NCBI GenBank assembly: GCA_937983495.1 | Contig: CALKAA010000371.1 | Coordinates: 1 to 5,354 of the forward strand | DNA: 5,354 bases | From: an uncultured Gemmobacter sp. | GTDB taxonomy: Bacteria > Pseudomonadota > Alphaproteobacteria > Rhodobacterales > Rhodobacteraceae | Direction of reading: 5' to 3' | Shown: positions 1 to 5,354 of the stretch, piece by piece | Numbering within the stretch: position 1 is the stretch's first letter | Layout: every line of letters begins with the position of its first letter | Position numbers and translations under genes: made by a program | Notes under the pieces: generated by a model | What the model was told of the DNA's origin: nothing | What the model saw: only the letters and a program-made list of their open reading frames with translations | The model's database searches: none

Positions 1-1080
1 GAGGGGCGGGCGGAGGAGGGGCGTTCCGGCCCGCTGCGCTTGCCGGTGCTGGACGGTTTGGGGCTTGGCGCGGCGATCCGGCTGGCTTCTGGGCTGGAGG
101 CACCGGGGCTTGGTGCCGTGCCCAGGGGCCTTTGGGGCGCGGCCACCGAAATCTCTCGCGGCAAGGATACGCCCTCGGGCCATTGGGAGCTGGCGGGTGT
201 GCCGGTGCCATGGGATTGGACCTATTTCCCCGATACGCGCCCCGCCTTTCCCGAGACGCTGGTGACGGAAGTCTGCCATTTGGCGGGTGTTGCTGGCATT
301 CTGGGCAATTGCCATGACAGCGGCACTGCGATTATCGACCGGCTGGGGGCCGAGCATCTGCGCATGGGCTGGCCGATCTGCTATACCTCTGCCGACAGCG
401 TGTTCCAGATCGCCGCGCATGAGGAGGTCTTTGGTCTGGAGCGTCTGGTGCAACTGTGCCGCGACCTTGCACCCAGCCTGCATGCGATGAAGGTGGGCCG
501 GGTGATCGCGCGACCCTTTACCGGCACGGAAGGGGCCTTTGCCCGCACCCCGAACCGCCGTGATTTCGCTATCGCCCCGCCCGCGCCCACGCTGCTGGAT
601 TGGGTGCTGGGGGCCGGGCGCGTGACCCATGCCATTGGCAAGATCGGCGATATCTTCTCGCATCGCGGGATTTCGCATTTGCACAAGGGCAAAGACGATG
701 CTGCCCTTTTCGATCATCTGGACCGTATGATTGAGGTGGCAGAGCCCGGTTCCTTGACCTTTGCGAACTTTGTGGAGTTTGACAGCCTTTACGGCCATCG
801 CCGCGATGTTTCGGGCTATGCGCGCGCGCTGGAATGGTTTGATGCCCGCGCAGGTGCCTTCCTTGCGCGGCTGCGGCCCGGCGATTTGGCCATATTCACC
901 GCCGATCACGGCAATGACCCGACATGGTTTGGCACCGAACACACCCGCGAATGCGTGCCGGTTCTGGTGGCAGGCAGGGGCGCGGGCGAGATCGGGGCCT
1001 GTGGTTTTGTGGATGTGGCGGCCTCGGTCGCGGCCCATCTGGATGTGCCCGCGCAAGGGCCGGGGAGATCGTTTCTATGA
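1..1080 (+). CDS. deoB: Phosphopentomutase, 5'-truncated by the window edge
   Basis: DeoB interconverts ribose 1-phosphate and ribose 5-phosphate (and the deoxy forms) in the cytoplasm, linking nucleoside phosphorolysis to central carbon metabolism. It is a metal-dependent enzyme of the alkaline-phosphatase superfamily. The frame is open to base 1, so the TTG at 40 is not the start. 359 residues are visible and about 40 N-terminal residues, including the first metal-binding Asp, lie outside. Seen motifs: GKDTPSGHWE, whose Thr (codon 169-171) matches the phosphorylated Thr85 of the Bacillus cereus enzyme; YTSADSVFQIAAHEE; ARPFTGTEGAFARTPNRRD; FDSLYGHRRD (metal Asp codon 781-783, with the following His); ADHGNDPTW (Asp-His at 904-909); and TEHTRE (His at 940-942). 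All visible metal-site residues are intact. The TGA stop overlaps the add start. Family assignment is secure from these motifs. Confidence 0.96.
   Translation, partial: EGRAEEGRSGPLRLPVLDGLGLGAAIRLASGLEAPGLGAVPRGLWGAATEISRGKDTPSGHWELAGVPVPWDWTYFPDTRPAFPETLVTEVCHLAGVAGILGNCHDSGTAIIDRLGAEHLRMGWPICYTSADSVFQIAAHEEVFGLERLVQLCRDLAPSLHAMKVGRVIARPFTGTEGAFARTPNRRDFAIAPPAPTLLDWVLGAGRVTHAIGKIGDIFSHRGISHLHKGKDDAALFDHLDRMIEVAEPGSLTFANFVEFDSLYGHRRDVSGYARALEWFDARAGAFLARLRPGDLAIFTADHGNDPTWFGTEHTRECVPVLVAGRGAGEIGACGFVDVAASVAAHLDVPAQGPGRSFL
1062..1080 (+). promoter_or_regulatory. add ribosome-binding site and ATGA coupling junction
   Basis: GGGGAG at 1062-1067 lies 9 bases before the ATG at 1077. The ATG overlaps the deoB TGA (1078-1080) as ATGA. 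This site decides the add start: the frame stays open upstream to an ATG at 924, but that region is deoB coding sequence, and the enzyme family begins only a few residues before its HxH motif. The overlap implies that ribosomes terminating on deoB re-initiate on add. Confidence 0.8.
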
Positions 1081-2060
1081 AAGACCTGCCGAAACTGGAG
1101 TTGCACCTGCATCTGGAAGGCGCGGCGCCGCCCGCCTTCATTCGCGGGTTGGCCGCCGAGAAACATATTGATATTTCGGGCGTTTTCGATGAGCGCGGCC
1201 ATTACAGCTATACCGATTTCTGGCATTTCCTGAAGGTCTATGAGGCTGCCACTTCGGTGCTGCAAACACCCGAGGATTACCGCCGCCTGACGCTGGCGGT
1301 GTTGGAAGAAAGCGCCGCCCATGGCGTGATTTACACCGAAAGTTTCATCAGCCCCGATTTCTCCGGTGGCCGCGATCTGGCGGCCTGGCGCGATTATCTG
1401 GCGGCCATCGAGGATGCCGCAGCCGAGGCCGAGGCGAAGATGGGCATCACCCTGCGTGCCATCGTGACGCCGATCCGCCATTTCGGGCCGGAAAAGGCGC
1501 GCGAGGTGGCGATCTGTGCGGCCGAAACGGCGGGGCGCTTTGTCACCGGCTTTGGCATTGCGGGCGACGAGAAGGTGCTGGAACCCAAGGATTATCTCTG
1601 GTCCTTCGATTGCGCCCGCGAGGCCGGGCTTGGCATCACCGCCCATGCGGGCGAATGGCGCGGGCCGGAGCATATCCGGGCGACGCTGGCCGCGCTGAAC
1701 CCCTCGCGTATCGGCCATGGGGTGCGTGCCATCGAAGACCTCGCGCTGGTCGATGAGCTGGCCGAACGTGGCACCGTGCTGGAGGTCTGCCCCGGCTCCA
1801 ACATCGCACTTGGCCTTTACCCCGATTGGCGCAAGCATCCGATTGGCCAGTTGTTTGACCGGGGCGTGAAGGTCACTGTGTCCACCGATGATCCGCCCTT
1901 CTTCCACACCACGATGAGCCATGAATGGGATCGGCTGGCCGAGGCGCTGGACTGGGATCAGGGCGTGTTCGACACGCTGAACCGCACCGCCCTTGACGCC
2001 GCCTTCTGCGACGCCGAGACCAAAGACAAGATTGCCAAGAAACTGGAGCCCCGCGCATGA
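1077..2060 (+). CDS. add: Adenosine deaminase family protein (probable adenosine deaminase)
   Basis: A 327-residue cytoplasmic zinc hydrolase of the amidohydrolase superfamily, expected to deaminate adenosine/deoxyadenosine to (deoxy)inosine. Length is normal for bacterial members. The complete active site is visible: HLHLEG with metal ligands His10 and His12; AGDE (163-165 region) matching the substrate-contacting Gly of ADA; HAGE with His190 and catalytic Glu193; RIGHG with His214; and STDDP with Asp271/Asp272. One position is worth care: the residue two after His12 is Glu14, where mammalian and E. coli ADA have the Asp (Asp19 in mouse) that contacts the ribose 5'-OH. Related subfamilies with Glu here include adenine deaminases, so substrate is not proven by sequence. 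The neighbours deoB and upp favour a nucleoside substrate. It overlaps both neighbours by 4 bases, so it is the middle gene of a coupled operon. Confidence 0.9.
   Translation: MKDLPKLELHLHLEGAAPPAFIRGLAAEKHIDISGVFDERGHYSYTDFWHFLKVYEAATSVLQTPEDYRRLTLAVLEESAAHGVIYTESFISPDFSGGRDLAAWRDYLAAIEDAAAEAEAKMGITLRAIVTPIRHFGPEKAREVAICAAETAGRFVTGFGIAGDEKVLEPKDYLWSFDCAREAGLGITAHAGEWRGPEHIRATLAALNPSRIGHGVRAIEDLALVDELAERGTVLEVCPGSNIALGLYPDWRKHPIGQLFDRGVKVTVSTDDPPFFHTTMSHEWDRLAEALDWDQGVFDTLNRTALDAAFCDAETKDKIAKKLEPRA
2045..2060 (+). promoter_or_regulatory. upp ribosome-binding site and ATGA coupling junction
   Basis: GGAG at 2045-2048, inside the last codons of add, sits 8 bases before the upp ATG at 2057. That ATG overlaps the add TGA (2058-2060) as ATGA, repeating exactly the arrangement at the deoB/add junction. 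Confidence 0.78.
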
Positions 2061-2689
2061 CCGAACATCTGACCGTCGTTGATCACCCGCTGGTGCAGCA
2101 CAAGCTGTCGATCATGCGCGACAAGGAAACCTCGACCGCCGGGTTTCGGCGGCTGCTGAAGGAAATCAGCCTGCTGCTGGCCTATGAGGTGACGCGCGGG
2201 CTGGAGATGACGACGACGCGGATCGAGACCCCGTTGCAGCCGATGGATGCTCCCACGCTGGATGGCAAGAAGCTGGCGCTGATTTCCATCTTGCGCGCCG
2301 GGAATGGCCTGCTGGATGGCATTCTGGAGCTGATCCCGGCGGCGCGGGTGGGCTTTGTCGGATTGTATCGCGACCCGGAAACGCTGCAACCTGTGCAATA
2401 TTACTGCAAACTGCCCGATGCGCTGGATGAGCGCATCTGCATCGTGGTGGACCCGATGCTGGCGACCGGCAATTCCAGCGCGGCGGCGATTGATCTGCTG
2501 AAGGCGCAGGGAGCCAGGAATATCCGGTTTCTGTGCCTGTTGGCCGCCCCGGAAGGGGTTGCGCGGATGAAAGAGGCCCATCCCGATGTGCCGATTGTGA
2601 CAGCTTCGCTCGATAGTCACTTGAATGATCACGGTTATATCGTCCCCGGCCTAGGGGATGCGGGCGATCGGATGTTTGGCACAAAATAG
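2057..2689 (+). CDS. upp: Uracil phosphoribosyltransferase
   Basis: Upp joins uracil to PRPP to give UMP and pyrophosphate in the cytoplasm, the key step of uracil salvage. The protein is 210 residues, close to the 208 of E. coli Upp, and is recognisable along its whole length. Visible features: DHPLVQHKLSIMRDKETST near the N-terminus; SILRAGNGLLDG at 77-88; the PRPP-binding loop VDPMLATGNSS at 131-141; AAPEG at 163-167; and the uracil-binding C-terminal segment GYIVPGLGDAGDRMFGTK ending at the last residue. In the PRPP loop, E. coli has Gly-Gly-Ser where this has Gly-Asn-Ser, a change I expect to be tolerated and lineage-typical. It is the last gene of the deoB-add-upp unit. No good intrinsic terminator follows the TAG stop, so read-through into the next gene is possible. 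Confidence 0.97.
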   Translation: MTEHLTVVDHPLVQHKLSIMRDKETSTAGFRRLLKEISLLLAYEVTRGLEMTTTRIETPLQPMDAPTLDGKKLALISILRAGNGLLDGILELIPAARVGFVGLYRDPETLQPVQYYCKLPDALDERICIVVDPMLATGNSSAAAIDLLKAQGARNIRFLCLLAAPEGVARMKEAHPDVPIVTASLDSHLNDHGYIVPGLGDAGDRMFGTK

Positions 2690-2702
2690 AGGGATAAGCC
2701 CC

Positions 2703-2731
2703 TTTACTCGGAAACAATCCTGCGCCAGAAT
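2703..2731 (+). promoter_or_regulatory. Possible sigma-70-type promoter for the SPOR gene
   Basis: In the 69-base gap after upp, TTTACT (2703-2708) and CAGAAT (2726-2731) are separated by exactly 17 bases. Each matches four of six consensus positions (TTGACA and TATAAT). This would place the transcription start about 20 bases before the ATG at 2759. The stretch is more A/T-rich than its surroundings. The match is weak and read by eye; the gene could instead be transcribed from the salvage operon. Confidence 0.3.
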
Positions 2732-2758
2732 CACCTCCAAGCTACATGGGGGTAGTCA

Positions 2759-4126
2759 ATGCTTCGCAAGTTTGTCACGGCTGCGGTTCTCGCGGCCGTA
2801 TCCGGGATTTATTCTGTTCATGCCCAGACCGTGTCGCAGATCGGGGGGCCGAAAGAGCTGCCTCCGGCGGGGTTCAAGGGGCAGATGTATGTGGACAGCC
2901 GGGGCTGCGTGTTTCTGCGCGCCGGGCTGAATGGCAATACCAGTTGGGTGCCGCGTGTCAGCCGGGATCGCAAGGCGCTGTGTGGCTATCCGCCCACGGC
3001 GGCGGCCATGGCGCGACCTGTCGAGGTGGCGACGCCTGCCGAAATAGCCGCGCCCGCTCGGGTTGCCGAGGCTGCGCCTGCGCCGCGCGCCACCGGCAAG
3101 CCGCTGAATACGGTTGCCAGCGTGAAAACCCCGCCATCCATCCGCGCAACCGGACCTGCGCGCCCTGTCGATCCCTATCTGGCGCGGGTGCTTCCAGCGC
3201 AGGTTGCGCCGCAGGGTGTTGTGGTGGCAAAGGCCCCCGTCGTGTTGCCCCCCGCTGCGGCCCCCTCGGCCATTCGGCATGGTGCCGAGGTGGTGATGCC
3301 CGCAACCCGGCTGTCGGGCAATCAGATCGGGTGCTACGAATCCGCGCCGGTGCCGCGCGTGGTGGCCTTGTCGAATGGTGGTTCCGCGGTGCTTTGCACC
3401 AAAGGCGATGGGTCGTTGGTCGGGCTGCGTGCGCCGGTTTATGCCAAGGTCGCCATGGGCGAGGGCAACCGCGTCGGGGCCGGGCAGTATGAACCCGCGG
3501 GCGTGCCGGTGGCACGGGGCAATATCTCCGCCGATCAACTGGGTAGTTCGCATCGCGCCACGGTGGTGGCAAGATCCGCGCCGGTTGCTTCGGCTCCGGG
3601 CCGGGTGGTGGTGCGCAGCAGCGACCTGACCAACCCGCCGGTGGTGGTGCCCGAGGGCTATAAGCTGGCCTGGCAAGATGACCGCCTGAACCCCTATCGC
3701 GGCATGGGCACGGCGCAGGGGCAGGCCCAGCAGGATCAGGTCTGGACCCGCGAGGTTCCGGCGCAATTGCAAGGCCAGAACGGTCGGATCGTGGTCTCCA
3801 GCAAGGGGCAGGCCGCAGCGCCTGTGCGGCTGCGCGTCTCCTCAAAATCCGAACCCCAGGCACGGGTGAACGCCGCGCCACAGGTGCAGGCCGTTCGGAC
3901 GGGCGGGCTGTATGTGCAGGTTGGCACCTTTGGCGTGCCCTCGAATGCCGAAGGGGCTCGTGCGCGGTTGCGTGCGGCCGGCCTGCCGACCGGGACGGCG
4001 CAAGTGAACAAGGGCGGCAAGGCGTTGCAGATGGTCATGGCAGGGCCCTTTGCGGATAGCGGCTCTGCTCAAGCTGCACTGAATGCCGCGCGGGCCGCCG
4101 GCTTCGGAGATGCCTATATTCGGTAA
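2759..4126 (+). CDS. Secreted SPOR-domain protein with two cysteine pairs
   Basis: A 455-residue envelope protein. Residues 1-22 form a classical signal peptide: Leu-Arg-Lys, a hydrophobic core, then VHA before Gln23 as the likely signal peptidase I site. No lipobox is seen. The mature N-terminus carries a cysteine pair (Cys50, Cys75) around NTSWVPRVSRDRKALCG. An Ala/Pro/Val-rich, probably disordered linker (about 80-185) follows, then a second pair (Cys192, Cys213). Next comes a conserved-looking block near 298-336 (VPEGYKLAWQDDRLNPYRG, then VWTREVPAQL), another linker, and a C-terminal SPOR domain from about 382 to 455 (start GGLYVQVGTF, core LQMVMAGPF, end AAGFGDAYIR). SPOR domains bind glycan strands lacking stem peptides, typically at division septa, so a role in cell-wall growth or division is inferred. 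The start at 2759 is supported by GGGGG at 2748-2752, six bases upstream, and by the signal peptide. The function of the other blocks is unknown. Confidence 0.9.
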   Translation: MLRKFVTAAVLAAVSGIYSVHAQTVSQIGGPKELPPAGFKGQMYVDSRGCVFLRAGLNGNTSWVPRVSRDRKALCGYPPTAAAMARPVEVATPAEIAAPARVAEAAPAPRATGKPLNTVASVKTPPSIRATGPARPVDPYLARVLPAQVAPQGVVVAKAPVVLPPAAAPSAIRHGAEVVMPATRLSGNQIGCYESAPVPRVVALSNGGSAVLCTKGDGSLVGLRAPVYAKVAMGEGNRVGAGQYEPAGVPVARGNISADQLGSSHRATVVARSAPVASAPGRVVVRSSDLTNPPVVVPEGYKLAWQDDRLNPYRGMGTAQGQAQQDQVWTREVPAQLQGQNGRIVVSSKGQAAAPVRLRVSSKSEPQARVNAAPQVQAVRTGGLYVQVGTFGVPSNAEGARARLRAAGLPTGTAQVNKGGKALQMVMAGPFADSGSAQAALNAARAAGFGDAYIR

Positions 4127-4176
4127 TATCCGGTTTTCGCAGGCGTTTGCCAAAAACACGGGCAGAACAAACCTTT

Positions 4177-4206
4177 CCCCCGGGCCTTGGCCTGGGGGTT
4201 TCTTTT
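4177..4206 (+). terminator. Rho-independent terminator after the SPOR gene
   Basis: CCCCCGGGC at 4177-4185 pairs with GCCTGGGGG at 4190-4198. This gives a 9-base-pair stem with one G-U pair and the four-base loop CTTG, followed directly by TTTCTTTT (4199-4206). It starts 50 bases after the SPOR gene stop. On the opposite strand the stem is followed by AAAGGTTTGTT, a poor U-tract, so it should act mainly on + strand transcripts although the minus-strand gene also ends here. Confidence 0.9.
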
Positions 4207-4223
4207 GGCACTGTGCGGCTGGA

Positions 4224-5246
4224 TCAATCGGCGCAAATGGCCTGAAGGCTCAGCCAGTCGGCGTCGGGCATCAGCGGCAAGACCTCGCGCCGGGCCATGG
4301 GGTCGGCCTCGATCAGCGGCAATACGGTCTCGCCGCTTGGGTCCACGATGCGGGCATAAGGTGTTGAGGGCAATTGTGCCTGCCCAAAACGCGCCAGCAG
4401 GATTTCGGGCTCTATTGCGACCGGCATTTGCAGGCCAAGACTGCGGCCGTAGCCTTGCACCGCCTCGGCCTCCAACTCGCCCGAGGTCAACAGATGGAAT
4501 GTGGCAAAGAAGCCGGCATGGGTGAGGAGAGCAAGCATCGGATCGCTGGCTTTCGCGCGCGTGTCTTCGACCAAAGCAAAACCGGCGGCCACTTCCGGAC
4601 CAGAGGCCGTCTCGATGAGGCTCCGGTGCAAGCCGATAAAGCCGCCGGGCAGATGCACCGCACGGGCCTGCCCCTCGCGCAGGATTACGATCTTGGGGGC
4701 GGTCGGGCCAAAAAGGCGTGATGACAACCGATCCAGCGCGGCCTGCCCGGAAGGATCGCTGCACAGACCGGTAACCTGCGTCAGATCACTCAGCGCCATG
4801 CGCCCGATGGCCAGACGAGAGGCAGGCGGCAACATCGAGGCCGTGTGATTGACCAGTGCCCCTGGCAGCAAGGCCCCCATGACCAGCGCAATCACCGCAC
4901 TGGCTCCAAACAGCAGGCTGCCACGCAACCGGCCCGGGTTGGGCCGCTCTGCCTCCAGCGCGCTACGCACTTTCTCCAAGGCTTCGACCATCAGCGCGTC
5001 GTCCAGCTCCAGCGTTTCCAGGGCATCCTGACCGGGGGCGTAAAGCGCCGGAATTTCGCCGGGATTGAGACGCTCCACCGCCGGCAGTGACCAATGCGAA
5101 AGCGCCAATTCGCTGCGGGGGTCAGAGATGGTCAGACTACTTTCGCCAAAGGCCACGATGACCTCGCGGCGCTGCAATTCAGGCGCCTCCCGCCAAAGGC
5201 CGGTCGCTTCGAGTTTGGCGAATTGCGTGAGCGCGGTGCTGCGCAT
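4224..5246 (-). CDS. Single-pass membrane protein with degenerate M48-peptidase-like domain
   Basis: A 340-residue protein I do not know by name. Residues 1-100 are soluble, with a beta-rich look at 24-80 (REVIVAFGESSLTISD, SHWSLPAVERLNPGEIPALY). Residues 108-132 form one clear transmembrane segment. The part after it follows the order of M48 zinc peptidases: short strand KIVIL (185-189); LPGGFI (199-204), like the LPGG strand of that family; a helix starting PEVAAGFALVEDT (217-229); then ELEAE at 257-261, like the ExxAD motif that supplies the third zinc ligand. The HExxH motif expected at 225-229 is LVEDT, so both zinc His are absent and proteolysis is unlikely. This reading is inference by eye. 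The ATG at 5244-5246 is preceded by AAGG (minus strand, 5253-5256) six bases away. The gene converges on the SPOR gene, with TGA at 4224-4226. Coding is confident; the fold is moderately so. Confidence 0.85.
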   Translation of the reverse strand: MRSTALTQFAKLEATGLWREAPELQRREVIVAFGESSLTISDPRSELALSHWSLPAVERLNPGEIPALYAPGQDALETLELDDALMVEALEKVRSALEAERPNPGRLRGSLLFGASAVIALVMGALLPGALVNHTASMLPPASRLAIGRMALSDLTQVTGLCSDPSGQAALDRLSSRLFGPTAPKIVILREGQARAVHLPGGFIGLHRSLIETASGPEVAAGFALVEDTRAKASDPMLALLTHAGFFATFHLLTSGELEAEAVQGYGRSLGLQMPVAIEPEILLARFGQAQLPSTPYARIVDPSGETVLPLIEADPMARREVLPLMPDADWLSLQAICAD

Positions 5247-5354
5247 GTCTGGCCTTAACTGCCCGTTTTGAACAGCTTAGCGTCTGGTCGCGTATCGCAC
5301 AACTGCATCGGCGGGAAGCCGCCTGTTGCCGGCCGCGCCGGGGGGCTGTCTGCC
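5247..5354 (-). other. Right-edge stretch, possibly the 3' end of another minus-strand gene
   Basis: No start codon or motif is convincing here. Read on the minus strand, two frames are open from the window edge. One gives 25 codons ending LPADAVVRYATRR with TAA at 5277-5279. The other gives 32 codons ending DTRPDAKLFKTGS with TAA at 5255-5257, whose last bases run into the AAGG before the membrane protein's start. Both have GC-rich third positions, so I cannot choose. If either is real, the membrane protein is a downstream gene of an operon; if not, this is its promoter region. Confidence 0.25.

Noticed and set aside
40..42. TTG at 40 as the deoB start
   Set aside because: The frame is open to base 1 and the family has about 40 more N-terminal residues with a metal-binding Asp. 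The gene is cut by the window edge.
924..1076. N-terminal extension of add back to an ATG at 924
   Set aside because: The stretch codes for the conserved DeoB C-terminus in another frame, and the start at 1077 has a good ribosome-binding site and places the HxH motif where the family has it.
906..1922. 338-codon open frame on the minus strand
   Set aside because: It lies antisense to add and the end of deoB, whose catalytic motifs are intact. Long antisense frames are expected in GC-rich coding DNA, and its translation has no recognisable motif.
1958..2632. 224-codon minus-strand frame
   Set aside because: Antisense to upp, which is recognisable over its full length; the translation is rich in Arg/Gln/His, typical of a shadow frame.
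2644..2657. CCCC-GGCCTA-GGGG palindrome-like string
   Set aside because: It lies within the conserved PGLGDAG codons of upp and is explained by coding sequence.
2756..3772. 338-codon minus-strand frame and overlapping + strand frame at 2746-3492
   Set aside because: Both overlap the SPOR gene, which has a signal peptide, a ribosome-binding site and a C-terminal domain in its own frame. The alternatives are Arg/His- or Gly/Cys-rich shadows.
4133..4157. Imperfect inverted repeat GTTTT...AAAAC with inner GCA/TGC
   Set aside because: Short, A/T-rich and interrupted, with no T-run on either strand. The strong terminator 20 bases downstream makes a separate role unnecessary.
4224..4764. + strand open frames and the 4114-4764 minus-strand frame opposite or within the membrane protein gene
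   Set aside because: The 340-residue frame has a coherent transmembrane segment and family-like motifs. The others are Arg/Pro-rich and lack plausible starts.

Overview
The window is GC-rich, densely coded DNA with GC-biased third codon positions. The proteins and gene order look like an alphaproteobacterial chromosome, most likely Rhodobacterales (Rhodobacteraceae). This rests on protein sequence resemblance and the deoB-add-upp order, not on a database search. No tRNA, rRNA, CRISPR array, insertion sequence or phage gene was found.

The left half (1-2689, + strand) is a compact nucleoside and base salvage operon. It holds the 3' part of deoB (phosphopentomutase, cut by the left edge), an adenosine-deaminase-family gene (add), and upp (uracil phosphoribosyltransferase). 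Each junction is a 4-base ATGA overlap with a GGAG Shine-Dalgarno inside the preceding gene, so the three are almost certainly translationally coupled. Together they would recover (deoxy)ribose phosphate, deaminate adenine nucleosides, and convert uracil to UMP. Nucleoside phosphorylase and cytidine deaminase genes are often clustered with these and may lie just left of the window (inference).

After a 69-base gap with a possible weak promoter comes a + strand gene (2759-4126). It encodes a secreted protein with a signal peptide, two cysteine pairs, long Ala/Pro/Val-rich linkers and a C-terminal SPOR domain, which is a peptidoglycan-binding module. It ends at a strong intrinsic terminator (4177-4206).

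On the other side of the terminator a convergent minus-strand gene (4224-5246) encodes a 340-residue single-pass membrane protein. Its C-terminal half follows the layout of an M48-type metallopeptidase, including the LPGG strand and an ExEA(D/E) motif. However, the HExxH zinc-binding motif is replaced by LVEDT. I read it as a probable pseudo-peptidase and consider it the most interesting item here. The last ~100 bases may hold the 3' end of another minus-strand gene, but the frame is not certain.
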